Part shown: piece after piece, positions 49,970-61,680 of the stretch
Numbering within the stretch: the stretch's first letter is position 1
Layout: each line of letters opens with the position of its first letter
Notes under the pieces: generated by a model
The model's database searches: none
Seen by the model: only the letters and a program-made list of their open reading frames with translations
What the model was told of the DNA's origin: nothing
Origin: Rhodococcus sp. KRD197
Lineage (GTDB): Bacteria; Actinomycetota; Actinomycetes; Mycobacteriales; Mycobacteriaceae
Length of the DNA: 64,000 nucleotides
Assembly (NCBI RefSeq): GCF_017168235.1
Contig: NZ_JABFAO010000011.1
Coordinates: 307,513-371,512, forward strand
Direction of reading: 5' to 3'
Made by a program: the position numbers and the translations under genes

Positions 49970-52314
49970 GCGTCGAGGTGAAGATGGTGACCGCGAGTAT
50001 CGACGGAACCGAGATCTCGGTGCCCGTCGGCACCCTGGTCATCAGAGCGGCCGAGAGCCTCGGCATCCAGATACCGCGGTTCTGCGATCATCCGCTGCTG
50101 GATCCGGTCGGCGCGTGCCGCCAATGTCTCGTCGATGTGGAAGGACAGCGCAAGCCGCTCGCATCCTGCACCACAACGGTTACCGAGGGCATGGTCGTGC
50201 GCACTCAGCTCAGCTCCCAGGCGGCCGCGAAGGCCCAAGAGGGTGTCATGGAATTGCTGCTGATCAATCACCCGCTGGACTGCCCGGTGTGCGACAAGGG
50301 CGGTGAATGTCCGCTGCAGAATCAGGCGATGTCGGCGGGCCGGGCCGAGTCACGATTCGAGGGCGTCAAGCGCACCTTCCCCAAACCTATCGCGCTGTCT
50401 TCGGAGGTACTTCTCGATCGCGAGCGGTGCGTGCTGTGCGCGAGGTGTACTCGTTTCTCGCAGCAGATCGCCGGTGATCCGTTCATCGAGCTCACCGAGC
50501 GTGGGGCACTGCAACAGGTGGGGATCTCGCCCAGCGAACCGTTCGAATCCTACTTCTCCGGCAACACCGTCCAGGTGTGTCCCGTCGGCGCGCTCACCGG
50601 CGCCGCATACAGGTTCCGCGCACGGCCCTACGATCTGGTGTCGACCCCGAGCGTATGCGAACACTGCGCGAGCGGCTGCGCGGGACGCACCGACCATCGG
50701 CGCGGAAAGGTGTTGCGGCGTCTCGCCGGCGACGACCCGGAGGTCAACGAGGAATGGAACTGCGACAAGGGCCGGTGGGCATTCACCTACGCCACCGAGC
50801 CGGACCGGATCACCGGACCACTCGTCCGCGGCGCGGACGGTCACCTCGCCCCCGCATCATGGTCCGAGGCGATTGCGGCGGCGGCACGTGGACTGGCTGC
50901 AGCGAAGGCGAACGTGGGCGTCCTCGTCGGTGGTAGATCTACCGCCGAGGACGCGTACGCCTACGCGAAGTTCGCTCGAACAGTACTCGGCACCAACAAC
51001 ATCGACTTTCGCGCCCGAGCGCACAGCAGTGAAGAGGCGGAGTTCCTGACCTTCCAGGTCGCCGGGCGTGAATGTGACGTCACATACCGAAGCCTCGAGC
51101 AGGCGCCCGCGGTTCTGCTCATCGGCTTCGAGCCGGAAGAGGAGTCACCCATCGTATTTCTGCGTCTGCGCAAAGCCGTGCGGACCAACGGTCAAGAAAT
51201 CACTGCCATCGCACCATTGAAGTCCGCGGGAGTGACCAAGCTCGGGGCTCGGCTGATCACCTGCCTACCCACCGCCGAATCCGCAGAGTTGGACGCGATG
51301 ACGGATGTCGCGCCGGGCACGATCGTTCTCGCCGGTGAACGGCTCGCCGAAACTCCCGGCGGGCTGTCCGCTCTCGTCCGTTTCGCCGAGCGGACAGCGG
51401 CGAAAATCGCGTGGATTCCGCGTCGCGCGGGCGACCGCAGCGCACTCGAGATGGGCGCTCTGCCCACTCTGCTGCCTGGGGGAAGACCGGTATCCGATGA
51501 GGCCGCGCGAACAGAACTGGCGCAGCTGTGGGGAACCGAGCTACCAGTCACCGAGGGGCTCGACACGGCGGCAATCCTGCACGCAGCGCAGGACGGGGCT
51601 GCTCTCGTCGTCGGTGGCGTGGAGCTCGCCGACCTACCCGATCCGGCTGCGGCGGCTGCCGCACTGGACGGCTCGGCCTTCGTCGTCAGCCTGGAACTGC
51701 GCCGCAGCGCCGTCACCGATCGAGCCGATGTGGTGTTCCCCGTCGCGCCGGTCACCGAGAAGGCCGGAACCTTCATCGACTGGGAGGGCCGGCGCAGACC
51801 GTTCGAACCCGCGATAACGGGCACACGATCGTTGAACGACGGCCGTGTTCTGCACGCACTCGCAGCCGAGATGGGGTCGGCACTCGGGCTGCCGGACGTC
51901 GATTCCGCGCGCCGAGAGATCGCGTCGCTGCGGCCCTGGACAGGTACCCGCGGCAGCGCGCCCGATCGACGATCTCGGCCGGCGCAGAGCCCAGGCCCTG
52001 GCGAGGCCGTGCTCTCGACGTGGCGGATGCTCCTGGACGCCGGTCGGATGCAGGATGGAGAGCCTCATCTCGCGGGAACGGCGCGCGTACCCGTCGTACG
52101 CCTTTCCGCCACCACAGCCGATGAGATCGGTGCGCGCGAAGGCGACCACGTCAGTGTCGGTTCCAGCCGAGGGACAGTGACGTTGCCGCTCACGGTGACC
52201 GAGATGCCCGATCGTGTCGTCTGGCTGCCGATGCGGTCGCACGGCTCTGAGGTCAACGCTCAGCTCGGTGTCGGCAGCGGTGCGACCGTCACCATCGCGG
52301 CGGTGACACGGTGA
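49966..52314 (+). CDS. nuoG: NADH-quinone oxidoreductase subunit G
   Basis: NuoG (75-kDa) is the large iron-sulfur subunit. The 782-residue product has the [2Fe-2S] ferredoxin ligands ([20 protein letters not shown]), the His/Cys cluster ([15 protein letters not shown]), two further [4Fe-4S] ligand sets, and an extra four-cysteine set starting CEHCASGC that corresponds to the N7-type cluster. A molybdopterin-oxidoreductase-like domain follows without a molybdenum role. It starts with ATGA overlap and ends in GTGA overlap with nuoH. Confidence 0.97.
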   Translation: MSVEVKMVTASIDGTEISVPVGTLVIRAAESLGIQIPRFCDHPLLDPVGACRQCLVDVEGQRKPLASCTTTVTEGMVVRTQLSSQAAAKAQEGVMELLLINHPLDCPVCDKGGECPLQNQAMSAGRAESRFEGVKRTFPKPIALSSEVLLDRERCVLCARCTRFSQQIAGDPFIELTERGALQQVGISPSEPFESYFSGNTVQVCPVGALTGAAYRFRARPYDLVSTPSVCEHCASGCAGRTDHRRGKVLRRLAGDDPEVNEEWNCDKGRWAFTYATEPDRITGPLVRGADGHLAPASWSEAIAAAARGLAAAKANVGVLVGGRSTAEDAYAYAKFARTVLGTNNIDFRARAHSSEEAEFLTFQVAGRECDVTYRSLEQAPAVLLIGFEPEEESPIVFLRLRKAVRTNGQEITAIAPLKSAGVTKLGARLITCLPTAESAELDAMTDVAPGTIVLAGERLAETPGGLSALVRFAERTAAKIAWIPRRAGDRSALEMGALPTLLPGGRPVSDEAARTELAQLWGTELPVTEGLDTAAILHAAQDGAALVVGGVELADLPDPAAAAAALDGSAFVVSLELRRSAVTDRADVVFPVAPVTEKAGTFIDWEGRRRPFEPAITGTRSLNDGRVLHALAAEMGSALGLPDVDSARREIASLRPWTGTRGSAPDRRSRPAQSPGPGEAVLSTWRMLLDAGRMQDGEPHLAGTARVPVVRLSATTADEIGAREGDHVSVGSSRGTVTLPLTVTEMPDRVVWLPMRSHGSEVNAQLGVGSGATVTIAAVTR

Positions 52315-53588
52315 CTCCCGGGTTCGGCCAGGATCCCTGGTGGCTGGTGGTCGGCAAGGCAGTAGCAATCTTCGTCTTCCTCATTCTGACCCCGCTGGTC
52401 GCCATCATCGCCGAGCGCAGGGTGATGGCCCGTATGCAGATGCGTATCGGACCGAATCGGGTCGGACCCGGCGGAATCCTGCAGAGCCTCGCCGATGGAG
52501 TCAAACTCGCGCTGAAGGAGGGCATCGTCCCCAAGGGGGTCGACAAGCCGATCTATCTGTTGGCGCCGGTGATTGCTGCGGTGCCCGCGTTCATGGCGTT
52601 TGCGGTGATCCCCTTCGGTCCCGAAGTGTCGATCCTCGGTGTGCGAACGCCGCTGCAGCTCACCGACTTTCCAGTGGGTGTTCTGTACATCCTCGCGGTG
52701 ACCTCGGTCGGTGTGTACGGGATAGTTCTCGCTGGATGGGCCTCCGGGTCCACTTATCCTCTACTCGGAGGCCTACGGTCCACCGCACAGGTCATCTCGT
52801 ACGAAATCGCCATGGGCCTGTCGTTCACAGCGGTGTTCCTGTACGCGGGGACAATGTCCACCTCAGGAATCGTTGCGGCGCAGGCCAACACCTGGTACAT
52901 CTTCTTGCTCTTTCCCTCGTTTGCCATCTATCTGACCTCGATGGTGGGGGAAACGAATCGGGCCCCCTTCGATCTGCCCGAAGCCGAGGGCGAACTGGTC
53001 GGAGGCTTCCACACCGAGTACTCGTCGCTGAACTTCGCGATGTTCATGCTCGCCGAGTACGTCAACATGGTGACTGTCTCGGCCCTGGCCACAACGTTGT
53101 TTCTGGGCGGATGGCGCGCACCGTTCCCGATCAGCATGTGGGAGGGCGCGAATTCGGGGTGGTGGCCGGTGCTGTGGTTCACCCTCAAGGTCTGGGTGTT
53201 CCTGTTCGTCTTCATCTGGCTGCGCGCGACGCTTCCTCGCCTGCGCTACGACCAGTTCATGAATCTGGGCTGGAAGGTTCTCATCCCGATCTCACTGGTG
53301 TGGATCATGCTGGTCGCCACCGTGCGAGCGTTCCAGATCGAGGGATACCCCTCGATCGCCGTTGCACTGGTGGTGGCAGGGGCCATCGTTGCGCTTCTCG
53401 CGGCGTGGTTCGTTCGACGCCGCCTCCGCAGCAGGTCCGTAGCGCCGATACCAGCCGGTCAGATGCCGTTCGATGCCACGCCGTTCGATGCCATGGCGGG
53501 CGGTTTCCCGGTACCACCGCTGCCTGGACAAACCGGGCCCGAACAAACGCCCCCGACAGATGACGCGAAGGAGCGCAGCGATGCCTGA
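52311..53588 (+). CDS. nuoH: NADH-quinone oxidoreductase subunit H
   Basis: NuoH is the eight-helix membrane subunit that connects the quinone site to the proton channels. The 425-residue product has [20 protein letters not shown] and the charged loop [20 protein letters not shown]. After the last helix it has a 60-residue Pro-rich tail. GTG 52311; its last codons overlap the nuoI start by 8 bp. Confidence 0.97.
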   Translation: MTPGFGQDPWWLVVGKAVAIFVFLILTPLVAIIAERRVMARMQMRIGPNRVGPGGILQSLADGVKLALKEGIVPKGVDKPIYLLAPVIAAVPAFMAFAVIPFGPEVSILGVRTPLQLTDFPVGVLYILAVTSVGVYGIVLAGWASGSTYPLLGGLRSTAQVISYEIAMGLSFTAVFLYAGTMSTSGIVAAQANTWYIFLLFPSFAIYLTSMVGETNRAPFDLPEAEGELVGGFHTEYSSLNFAMFMLAEYVNMVTVSALATTLFLGGWRAPFPISMWEGANSGWWPVLWFTLKVWVFLFVFIWLRATLPRLRYDQFMNLGWKVLIPISLVWIMLVATVRAFQIEGYPSIAVALVVAGAIVALLAAWFVRRRLRSRSVAPIPAGQMPFDATPFDAMAGGFPVPPLPGQTGPEQTPPTDDAKERSDA

Positions 53589-54084
53589 ATTCTTGGGACC
53601 CATAGCGGGCTTCGGTGTCACGTTCGGCACCATGTTCAAGAAGCCGCTCACCGAGCTGTATCCCGAGGAGAAGGCGCCGACCGCGAGGCGCTACCACGGG
53701 CGACATCAACTCAACCGCTACGCCGACGGTCTGGAAAAGTGCATCGGCTGCGAACTGTGCGCGTGGGCGTGCCCGGCAGATGCGATCTACGTCGAGGGCG
53801 CCGACAACACCGAGGAGGAGCGCTACTCCCCCGGTGAGCGATACGGGCAGGTCTACCAGATCAACTATCTGCGCTGCATCGGTTGCGGGCTGTGCATCGA
53901 AGCCTGTCCCACCCGAGCGCTCACGATGACCAACGAGTACGAGATCGCCGACGACAATCGGGCCGACCTGATCTACGAAAAGGACCAACTGCTCGCCCCC
54001 ACTCCCCCCGGGGCGCAACCGGCCCCGCACGCCATGCCCGATGGCGCCACGGCGGCCGACTACTACCGGGGGTCGATCACGTGA
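53581..54084 (+). CDS. nuoI: NADH-quinone oxidoreductase subunit I
   Basis: NuoI carries clusters N6a and N6b. The 167-residue product has two ferredoxin motifs, [12 protein letters not shown] and [15 protein letters not shown] 53581 has AAGGAG seven bases upstream. A disordered Pro-rich tail follows the second motif. Confidence 0.97.
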   Translation: MPEFLGPIAGFGVTFGTMFKKPLTELYPEEKAPTARRYHGRHQLNRYADGLEKCIGCELCAWACPADAIYVEGADNTEEERYSPGERYGQVYQINYLRCIGCGLCIEACPTRALTMTNEYEIADDNRADLIYEKDQLLAPTPPGAQPAPHAMPDGATAADYYRGSIT

Positions 54085-54848
54085 ACACCTCCACGGCAGA
54101 AGCGGTGCAGTTCTGGTTGCTCGGTGGTCTCGCAGTCGTGGGCTCGATCGCGATGGTTGCCGCCAGAAAGGCCGTGTACTCGGCCCTCTTCCTGGCCGTC
54201 ACCATGATCATCCTCGCCGTCTTCTACATCGCCCAGGGAGCTGTCTTCCTCGGCGTCGTGCAAGTCGTCGTCTACACCGGCGCAGTGATGATGCTGTTCC
54301 TGTTCGTCCTCATGCTCGTGGGTGTGGACTCGGCGGACTCGCTCACCGAGACGATCAAAGGCCAACGCCCCGCCGCCGTGGCCGCAGGCGTCGGGTTCGG
54401 GCTCGTCGTGATCGGTGCCATCGGCAACGCATCTGTCGAGTCAGGTCGGCCCGAGTTCATCGGTCTGGAAGAAGCGAACGCGGGCGGCAACGTGGAAGGT
54501 CTCGCCGAGCTCATCTTCGTCCGGTACCTATGGGCCTTCGAACTCACCGGAGTCCTACTCATCATCGCCACGATCGGAGCCATGGTCCTTGCCCATCGAG
54601 AGCGTTTCGAGGAGCGAAAGGGCCAGCAGGAGTTGTCGCAACAGCGATTCCGAGACGGTACGCAGGTGACACCACTGCCGAGTCCCGGGGTGTACGCGCG
54701 TCACAACGCAGTCGACTGGCCCGCGCGACTCCCCGATGGGTCGCCGTCGGAACTGTCGATCAATCCGATGCACCGTGGACACCGGAACGACCGTGACGGG
54801 GGCCAGGAGTGGAGCCTGCGGAACGACCGTGACGGGGGGAAACAGTGA
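54081..54848 (+). CDS. nuoJ: NADH-quinone oxidoreductase subunit J
   Basis: NuoJ is a five-helix membrane subunit with the conserved [20 protein letters not shown] in helix 3. The 255-residue product is longer than usual because of a hydrophilic C-terminal tail. In that tail a 20-bp direct repeat (54783-54802 and 54819-54838) encodes RNDRDGG twice. GTG 54081 (GTGA overlap with nuoI). Confidence 0.96.
   Translation: MNTSTAEAVQFWLLGGLAVVGSIAMVAARKAVYSALFLAVTMIILAVFYIAQGAVFLGVVQVVVYTGAVMMLFLFVLMLVGVDSADSLTETIKGQRPAAVAAGVGFGLVVIGAIGNASVESGRPEFIGLEEANAGGNVEGLAELIFVRYLWAFELTGVLLIIATIGAMVLAHRERFEERKGQQELSQQRFRDGTQVTPLPSPGVYARHNAVDWPARLPDGSPSELSINPMHRGHRNDRDGGQEWSLRNDRDGGKQ
54783..54838 (+). repeat. 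20-bp direct repeat in nuoJ C-terminal codons
   Basis: CGGAACGACCGTGACGGGGG occurs at 54783-54802 and 54819-54838, 36 bp apart and in the same frame. It encodes RNDRDGG in the tail of NuoJ. Confidence 0.85.
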
Positions 54849-55144
54849 ATCCGGAGAACTACATCTACCTGTCGGTACTGCTTTTCTCGATCGGTGCCGC
54901 TGGAGTTCTACTGCGCCGCAATGCAATCGTGGTGTTCATGTGCATCGAGTTGATGCTCAACGCGGCGAATCTGGCTTTCGTGACGTTTGCCCGCATGCAC
55001 GGGAATCTGGAGGGACAGGTCTTCGCCTTCTTCACCATGGTCGTTGCTGCCGCCGAGGTGGTCGTCGGACTCGCGATCATCATGACCATCTTCCGCACCC
55101 GTCGATCTGCGTCGGTCGACGACGTGAATCTGCTGAAGTACTGA
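54845..55144 (+). CDS. nuoK: NADH-quinone oxidoreductase subunit K
   Basis: NuoK is a three-helix, 99-residue subunit related to MrpC. It has [20 protein letters not shown] with the conserved membrane glutamate and [20 protein letters not shown] with a second one. GTG 54845 forms a GTGA overlap with nuoJ. Confidence 0.96.
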   Translation: MNPENYIYLSVLLFSIGAAGVLLRRNAIVVFMCIELMLNAANLAFVTFARMHGNLEGQVFAFFTMVVAAAEVVVGLAIIMTIFRTRRSASVDDVNLLKY

Positions 55145-55145
55145 T

Positions 55146-57026
55146 ATGACAGCGATCTGGGCTCTACCGGCACTGCCGCTGTTGGGCGCGCTCGTCCTGC
55201 TCCTGGCCGGACGACGCAGCAATGGCTGGGGACATCTGTTCGGCACCGCGATGTCGGCACTGTCGTGTGCATTCGCGCTCGCACTGTTCGTCGACATGCT
55301 GGGCCGCGAGGCCGAGCAACGCGCCATCTCCGACACACTCTTCACCTGGATACCGGTAGCGGAATTGCAGGTGGACTTCGGATTTCGCCTCGACCAGCTG
55401 TCGATCTGCTTCGTGCTCCTGATCACCGGCGTCGGCACCCTCATCCACATCTATGCCATCGGATACATGTCCGAAGACCCCGAACGCAGAAAGTTCTTCG
55501 CCTACCTCAACCTGTTCCTCGCAGCGATGTTGCTGCTGGTTACTGCGGACAACTTTCTCGGACTGTACGTGGGCTGGGAAGGCGTCGGACTTGCGTCGTA
55601 TCTGCTGATCGGGTTCTGGCAGCACAAGCCGGCGGCAGCAACGGCCGCGAAGAAGGCATTCGTGGTCAACCGCGTCGGCGATATCGGGTTGATGATTGCA
55701 CTGATGATCATGTTCGCGACGTTCGGCAGCGTGTCGTTCGCCGACGTGTTCGCCGGTGCCGAGACCGCGAGCAGCGGGACGGTCACCGCACTCGGCTTGG
55801 CCTTGCTCCTTGCGGCCTGCGGCAAGTCCGCCCAGGTGCCCCTGCAGTCCTGGCTCGGTGACGCCATGGAGGGACCCACCCCGGTCTCGGCTCTCATCCA
55901 CGCCGCCACGATGGTCACCGCGGGCGTTTACTTGATCGTCCGAGCCGGGCCCGTGTTCGAGTCCGCCCCCGCTGCCCAGACCGCAGTGGTCATTGTCGGC
56001 GCCGTCACTCTCCTGTTCGGCGCCGTGATCGGTTGCGCCAAGGACGACATCAAGAAGGCGCTCGCAGCGTCGACGATGAGTCAGATCGGATACATGGTGC
56101 TGGCAGCGGGTCTCGGCCCAGCCGGTTACACCTACGCGATCATGCTCTTGCTCGCACATGGGTTCTTCAAGGCCGGCATGTTCCTGGGCGCAGGCTCGGT
56201 GATGCATGGGATGAACGACGAGGTCGACATGCGCAAGTTCGGTGCACTGCGTACCGCAATGCCCATCACGTTCGCGACTTTCGGGCTCGGGTATCTGGCC
56301 ATCATCGGCGTGCCACCCTTCTCGGGTTTCTTCGCCAAGGACAAAATCATCGAGGTCGCATTCGGAGCGGGCGGTGGCGTGGGGATTGTGCTCGGCGTTC
56401 TCACCCTGTTCGGTGCGGGCCTGACGGCCTTCTACATGACTCGTGTGATGATCATGACTTTCTTCGGTTCTCCCCGTTGGGATTCCGAAGCACACCCGCA
56501 CGAGTCACCATCGATCATGACCGCCCCTATGGTGGTGCTCGCCATCGGATCGGTCGGAGCCGGAGCATTGTTCACCATCGGTGGGTCATTGAAGAACTGG
56601 CTCGAGCCGGTGTTCGGTGAGGCAGAGGAGGCACACGCGCTTCCCGCATGGGTCGTCACGGCGCTGGCCATCGCTGTCGTCGCGGCAGGCGTCGCTCTCG
56701 CGTACGACAGATACGCCCGCCATTCGGTGCCGGCTACCGCGCCCGAGACGGTCTCCGCGTTGACCGTCGCTGCGCGCCATGATCTCTACGGGGACGCGGT
56801 GAACGAAGCCGTCTTGATGCGACCGGGCATACGAGCGACCGAACTGTTGCGACGTTTCGACGATTCGGTGGTGTCCGGCTCGACTCGGGCAGTGGCCTCG
56901 GCCGTGGCGAAGGTGTCCACGCAAGTACGACACAGTCAGACGGGGTACGTACGCTCGTACGCACTCACGATGCTTGCCGGTTCTGCGCTTCTGATCGCGA
57001 CGATGGTGGCGGTGATGCTCTGGTGA
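55146..57026 (+). CDS. nuoL: NADH-quinone oxidoreductase subunit L
   Basis: NuoL is the distal antiporter-like proton-pumping subunit with a long lateral helix. The 626-residue product has [20 protein letters not shown] (conserved Glu) and [20 protein letters not shown] (conserved channel segment). ATG 55146, one base after the nuoK stop. Confidence 0.97.
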   Translation: MTAIWALPALPLLGALVLLLAGRRSNGWGHLFGTAMSALSCAFALALFVDMLGREAEQRAISDTLFTWIPVAELQVDFGFRLDQLSICFVLLITGVGTLIHIYAIGYMSEDPERRKFFAYLNLFLAAMLLLVTADNFLGLYVGWEGVGLASYLLIGFWQHKPAAATAAKKAFVVNRVGDIGLMIALMIMFATFGSVSFADVFAGAETASSGTVTALGLALLLAACGKSAQVPLQSWLGDAMEGPTPVSALIHAATMVTAGVYLIVRAGPVFESAPAAQTAVVIVGAVTLLFGAVIGCAKDDIKKALAASTMSQIGYMVLAAGLGPAGYTYAIMLLLAHGFFKAGMFLGAGSVMHGMNDEVDMRKFGALRTAMPITFATFGLGYLAIIGVPPFSGFFAKDKIIEVAFGAGGGVGIVLGVLTLFGAGLTAFYMTRVMIMTFFGSPRWDSEAHPHESPSIMTAPMVVLAIGSVGAGALFTIGGSLKNWLEPVFGEAEEAHALPAWVVTALAIAVVAAGVALAYDRYARHSVPATAPETVSALTVAARHDLYGDAVNEAVLMRPGIRATELLRRFDDSVVSGSTRAVASAVAKVSTQVRHSQTGYVRSYALTMLAGSALLIATMVAVMLW

Positions 57027-58564
57027 ACTCTTCCTCGGTGACGACATTTCCCTGGTTGACTCTGCTGTGGCTGCTCCCCGCTGTCGGTGCGGTGGCCGTT
57101 CTCGCCATACCGCGAGCACAGCCGCAGGTGGCAAAGGTGCTCGCTCTGGTCGTGTCCGCGGCGACGCTGGGCATCGCCGTTGTCCTCACCGTCTCGTTCG
57201 ATCCAGCGGGCGAGGAATTCCAGTTCGTGGAATCGCATTCGTGGATAGAGTCTTTCGGGGCGCGATACGAGTTGGGTGTCGACGGCATTGCCCTGGTACT
57301 GGTGCTGCTCACCACTGCGCTTCTGCCGCTGCTCATGGTCGCCGGTTGGAACGATGCGGGCCGAGACAAGTCCGCCCGCGTCTACGTTGCGTCGATGCTG
57401 TTGGTCGAGGCGATGGTGCTGATGTCGTTCTGCACGCTGGACATTCTGCTGTTCTACGTGTTGTTCGAAGCGATGTTGATTCCGATGTACTTCCTCATCG
57501 GCGGCTTCGGCGGACCGGGGCGCGCCGCCGCGGCCGTGAAGTTCTTGTTGTACAACCTCGTCGGTGGTCTCGTGATGCTGGCCGCGGTGATCGGGCTCTA
57601 CGTCGTCACCGCCCAGTCGGACGCCTTCGACAGCGGCACATTCGGCTTTCGCGAGATCGCCGCAGCCGCTGAGGCCGGAGAACTCGGGGTCGGCCAGGGA
57701 GTACTGAACGCATTGTTCCTCGGGTTCATGTTCGCTTTCGCGGTCAAGGCGCCGCTGTGGCCGTTTCACACCTGGCTGCCCGACGCCGCCGTCGAATCGA
57801 CCCCCGCGACAGCCGTTCTGATGATGGCTGTCGTGGACAAGGTCGGAACCTTCGCCATGCTCCGATACTGTCTGCAACTGTTCCCGGAATCCTCGCGGTA
57901 CTTTGCGCCCGTGATCATCACTCTCGCCGTGATCGGGATCGTCTACGGCGCGGTGCTAGCGATCGCGCAGACCGATGTGATGCGCTTGATCGCCTACACC
58001 TCTATCTCGCACTTCGGCTTCATCATCCTCGGGATCTTCGTCATGAACAGCCAGGGGCAGGCCGGAGCGACGCTCTACATGGTCAATCACGGCATATCGA
58101 CGGCCGCCCTATTCCTGGTCGCGGGCTTCCTGGTCTCGCGGCGAGGAACGCGGGTGATCTCGCACTACGGGGGTGTGCAAAAGGTTGCGCCCGTCATGGC
58201 CGGGGTCTTCCTGATCGCCGGGCTCGCGACGCTTTCCTTGCCCGGCCTGGCTCCGTTCGTCAGCGAATTCCTGGTCTTGATAGGAACATTCGCTCAGTAC
58301 CACGTGGCAGCGCTGGTGGCCGCGACCGCACTCGTTCTTTCCGCGATCTACATACTGTGGCTCTATCAACGGGTCATGACCGGGCCGCACCGTGTCGAGA
58401 ACGAGGGAATGAAGGATCTGGCTCCTCGTGAACTGGTGGTCATGGCGCCCCTGGTAGCGCTTCTGATCATCCTCGGCGTCTATCCTGCTCCGCTGCTGGA
58501 CATCGTCACACCCGCGGTGCAGACCACGATCACCGCCGTCGACACCGACACGGGAGGGCAGTGA
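57023..58564 (+). CDS. nuoM: NADH-quinone oxidoreductase subunit M
   Basis: NuoM is the second antiporter-like subunit. The 513-residue product has [20 protein letters not shown] with the essential Glu and [23 protein letters not shown] 57023 forms a GTGA overlap with nuoL. Confidence 0.97.
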   Translation: MNSSSVTTFPWLTLLWLLPAVGAVAVLAIPRAQPQVAKVLALVVSAATLGIAVVLTVSFDPAGEEFQFVESHSWIESFGARYELGVDGIALVLVLLTTALLPLLMVAGWNDAGRDKSARVYVASMLLVEAMVLMSFCTLDILLFYVLFEAMLIPMYFLIGGFGGPGRAAAAVKFLLYNLVGGLVMLAAVIGLYVVTAQSDAFDSGTFGFREIAAAAEAGELGVGQGVLNALFLGFMFAFAVKAPLWPFHTWLPDAAVESTPATAVLMMAVVDKVGTFAMLRYCLQLFPESSRYFAPVIITLAVIGIVYGAVLAIAQTDVMRLIAYTSISHFGFIILGIFVMNSQGQAGATLYMVNHGISTAALFLVAGFLVSRRGTRVISHYGGVQKVAPVMAGVFLIAGLATLSLPGLAPFVSEFLVLIGTFAQYHVAALVAATALVLSAIYILWLYQRVMTGPHRVENEGMKDLAPRELVVMAPLVALLIILGVYPAPLLDIVTPAVQTTITAVDTDTGGQ

Positions 58565-60171
58565 TGAACCAACCCATCCTGGACGCACCGAGCATCGAGT
58601 ACGGACAGCTGTCTCCGATGCTGATCGTCTTTGCAGTGGGTGTACTCGGCGTGATCGCCGAGGCTTTCGCACCCAGGGCGATGCGCTACCGCATTCAGAT
58701 GACGCTTGCGCTCGGCGGCACGGCAGCCGCACTCGCCTCCGTCGTCGTACTGGCATCGATATTGGCGCAGTCCGATTCGGTCGGCACCCGCGCAGTCATG
58801 GGCGCAGTCGCCGTGGACCGGCCCACTCTGTTTCTTCAGGGGACGTTGCTGCTCGTCGCACTACCCTCCTTGCTGCTCGTCGGAGAACGCACATTCGGGC
58901 GCATACACGCCGATTCCCGCGTCCACGCAGATTCTTTTGCCGCGCAAGCCTCGACGGTGCCCGGGAGCCTCTCGGAAAGGCAGGCCACAGAATCTGGCGC
59001 GACGCAGACCGAGGTGTTCCCGCTGACGATGTTCGCGCTGGGCGGCTTGCTGCTGTTTCCGGCATCGAACGACCTGTTGACAATGTTCGTTGCCCTCGAA
59101 GTCTTCTCGCTCCCGCTGTACCTGTTGTGCGGTTTGGCGCGACGGCGCCGCCTCCTCTCTCAGGAAGCGGCGATGAAGTACTTTCTTCTGGGCGCGTTCT
59201 CGTCGGCGTTCTTCTTGTTCGGCGCAGCTCTGCTGTACGGCTATGCGGGCACCCTCGAGTTCGGAGCCATCGGCGACGCTGTGTCGATCGGGGCAGGAAA
59301 CGCTGCCATCGCAGTTCTCGGAACCGCGCTGGTGGGTGTCGGACTGCTGTTCAAGGTCGGCGCGGTCCCCTTCCATTCGTGGATTCCCGACGTCTATCAG
59401 GGGGCGCCGACACCGATCACGGCTTTCATGGCTGCCGCGACCAAGATTGCGGCATTCGGTGCGATGCTGCGATTGTTCTACGTCGCGCTTCCCGATCTAC
59501 GCGAGGACTGGCTTCCCGCACTGTGGGCGGTCGCCATCGCCACGATGCTCGTCGGTGCTGTGCTGGCTGTGACGCAGACCGATATGAAACGCATGCTCGC
59601 GTACTCGTCGATCACGCACGCGGGATTCTTGCTCACGGGTCTGATCGCGATCGACGGCGACGGGCTCTCTGCCAGCCTGTTCTACCTGTTCGTCTACGGT
59701 TTGGCCACGGTGTCCGCGTTCGCTCTGGTCACCGTTGTGCGCGACGACAACGGCGAGGTGGCCCGGATATCGCGGTGGGCCGGCATCGGACGCACTTCAC
59801 CGATCGTCGGTGTGTCGATGGCGCTGCTGTTGCTCTCGTTTGCAGGAATCCCGTTGACCAGCGGTTTCATGGGCAAGTTCGCCGTCTTCACCGCAGCCGC
59901 CGGGGACGGTGCGACGCCGCTCGTCATCGTTGGTGTACTCGCCAGCGCAATCGCAGCGATCTTCTACGTGCGCGTCATCGTGCTCATGTTCTTTGCGGAC
60001 GCCCCGTCCGAGAGTTCCGGCGAGGCCGACCGTGTCTCCGACGTGGTCGTCTCGGCTGGTCTGTCCACGAAGGTGGCGATAGGTCTCGGCGTCGCGGTGA
60101 CCATCGTGTTCGGATTCTTCCCGCAGCCACTGCTGGATCTCGCTGACAGTGCCGCGGTCTTCCTGAGGTGA
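58564..60171 (+). CDS. nuoN: NADH-quinone oxidoreductase subunit N
   Basis: NuoN is the third antiporter-like subunit. The 535-residue product has LTMFVALEVFSLPLYLLCGL and KVGAVPFHSWIPDVYQGAPT. ATG 58564 has GGAGGG five bases upstream and overlaps the nuoM stop by one base; the GTG at 58561 is too close to that site. Residues about 100-145 (HADSRVHADSFAAQASTVPG) are an unusual hydrophilic insertion. Last gene of the operon. Confidence 0.97.
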   Translation: MNQPILDAPSIEYGQLSPMLIVFAVGVLGVIAEAFAPRAMRYRIQMTLALGGTAAALASVVVLASILAQSDSVGTRAVMGAVAVDRPTLFLQGTLLLVALPSLLLVGERTFGRIHADSRVHADSFAAQASTVPGSLSERQATESGATQTEVFPLTMFALGGLLLFPASNDLLTMFVALEVFSLPLYLLCGLARRRRLLSQEAAMKYFLLGAFSSAFFLFGAALLYGYAGTLEFGAIGDAVSIGAGNAAIAVLGTALVGVGLLFKVGAVPFHSWIPDVYQGAPTPITAFMAAATKIAAFGAMLRLFYVALPDLREDWLPALWAVAIATMLVGAVLAVTQTDMKRMLAYSSITHAGFLLTGLIAIDGDGLSASLFYLFVYGLATVSAFALVTVVRDDNGEVARISRWAGIGRTSPIVGVSMALLLLSFAGIPLTSGFMGKFAVFTAAAGDGATPLVIVGVLASAIAAIFYVRVIVLMFFADAPSESSGEADRVSDVVVSAGLSTKVAIGLGVAVTIVFGFFPQPLLDLADSAAVFLR

Positions 60172-60316
60172 CGCGCCCGATCGGGGTTCCGCCGTTCACG
60201 GCCACCGTGGCAGAGGCACGAAAATCACTCCCGCCCGAGCAGTCTCGTGGTCTACTTGTTGGGGCCTCGACCACAGCAGAACCGGCCCTGCAAGAGGGAT
60301 TCCGAGGTTTTTTTCG

Positions 60317-61405
60317 ATGAAGTCGCTACGCCAATGGTGGTCACAGCCGGCCGACTATGCGTGGGCAGTGCACTACATTCAAACGCACCCCCTGCTGCGG
60401 GTCACCAGGGTTGCCATAGGTCTGTACTGCTGGACGTACGGACTGGTCTGCGTGCTGGCGCTCATCTCACCACTGATGGTGGACAACGCAGCTGGCCGTG
60501 TGATTGTCACGGGGTTCGCTCTCAGCACCGCAGTTGTCGGGTTCGCGTGGATACGCGGGCCGTGGCCCGGTTTCGCTTGGTCACTGGTGTTCGTGGCATA
60601 CGCCGAGATCGGCGTGACCAGCACTCTGTTCGCCCTCGACGCGCCCTCGGTCGCGCTCCTGTGTACGGCACTTCTGAGCGTGATCGGCACCTACGTGGCC
60701 GCCTTTCACGACGCGAAGGTATTCCTCGCCCACCAGGTGTGGTCACTTGCCACGTGCGCCGTTCTCTACGTACTCGCACTCGCCGAACCCGGCATATCCC
60801 CGACGATGGTGACGGGGTACCTCATCGTGGTCGTCCTGGTTCTGGTGTCCTCGCCGATTCTGACCCAAGCCTTCATCATTCTGCTGCGCCGGGACGCGGC
60901 TGTTGCGCACTTCGACCCGCTCACCGGCCTCCGCAACCGCCGCGGGCTGGAATCCGCCATCGGGGCGATGACCGAGGATTCGGACGGCATCGCAGTGATC
61001 GTCGCCGACCTCGACAACTTCAAGTCGGTCAACGACAGCCACGGCCACGCTTATGGTGACGACGTTCTGCGCCGCACAGCCGAGTTGCTGGCAAACACTT
61101 TTCCTGTACCCGCGGTGACTGCCCGTACCGGAGGCGAGGAGTTCGTGGTGGTAGCTGCCGGGCCGTTGAGCGTTGCGTCCACGGCCGCCGAGCGCCTACG
61201 ACGAACAGTTCCACAATGCGATTACAAGGGGCACACCACGACCAGTATCGGCATCCACTACCGGTACACGCCCATCGGACCTATCGATGCCGTGCTGGAC
61301 GAGCTGCTCGCCAGTGCGGATGCCGCGATGTACGAGGCGAAGCGGCTCGGCGGAGATGCCGTCGTCACAGACGTCGAGGACGACGAGTCGCGATCGGCGG
61401 TATGA
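60317..61405 (+). CDS. membrane-bound GGDEF diguanylate cyclase
   Basis: The 362-residue protein has five or six predicted membrane helices (about 33-190) followed by a GGDEF domain: FDPLTGLRNRRGLESAI, VADLDNFKSVNDSHGHAYGD and the active-site TGGEEF at 271-276, so it should make cyclic di-GMP. The inhibitory RxxD I-site is absent (residues 263-266 are PVPA), so feedback inhibition at that site is unlikely. ATG 60317 with GAGG nine bases upstream. It lies 145 bp after nuoN; whether it is co-transcribed is unknown. Confidence 0.92.
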   Translation: MKSLRQWWSQPADYAWAVHYIQTHPLLRVTRVAIGLYCWTYGLVCVLALISPLMVDNAAGRVIVTGFALSTAVVGFAWIRGPWPGFAWSLVFVAYAEIGVTSTLFALDAPSVALLCTALLSVIGTYVAAFHDAKVFLAHQVWSLATCAVLYVLALAEPGISPTMVTGYLIVVVLVLVSSPILTQAFIILLRRDAAVAHFDPLTGLRNRRGLESAIGAMTEDSDGIAVIVADLDNFKSVNDSHGHAYGDDVLRRTAELLANTFPVPAVTARTGGEEFVVVAAGPLSVASTAAERLRRTVPQCDYKGHTTTSIGIHYRYTPIGPIDAVLDELLASADAAMYEAKRLGGDAVVTDVEDDESRSAV

Positions 61406-61435
61406 GCCGGGCCCCCTGCGTTCGACGCCGGCTCA
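61403..61435 (+). terminator. possible terminator hairpin after the GGDEF gene
   Basis: TGAGCCGG (61403-61410) and CCGGCTCA (61428-61435) form a perfect 8-bp stem with a 17-base loop. The left arm begins at the stop codon of the GGDEF gene. Confidence 0.4.
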
Positions 61436-61452
61436 TGGCCCATGATGGTGCG

Positions 61453-61680
61453 ATGAGTTCGAGCGACCTCTTCGGAGGCCCCAAACGACTGCTCGTCGTA
61501 ATTGCCGTGATCGTCGTCGTTGCACTGATGGCCGCGTTGGCCACCTTGCTTGTCCGGCACGCACTCGGCCCACCGGAGGGCCCGTCCCCCTACGAAACCA
61601 CCGAGAGCGCAGGATCTCGCACCGCCGACGATGTCCGATATTTGGTTCTCGCCAGCTCATCACGGATCATACGAGCGTGA
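61453..61680 (+). CDS. 75-residue single-pass membrane protein
   Basis: The product starts MSSSDLFGGPKRLLVVIAVI, has one membrane helix (LLVVIAVIVVVALMAALATL) and a short polar tail. Function unknown. Its stop overlaps the GTG of the mannose-synthase gene (GTGA), so translation is probably coupled. ATG 61453; an ATG at 61435 would add six residues. Confidence 0.7.
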   Translation: MSSSDLFGGPKRLLVVIAVIVVVALMAALATLLVRHALGPPEGPSPYETTESAGSRTADDVRYLVLASSSRIIRA

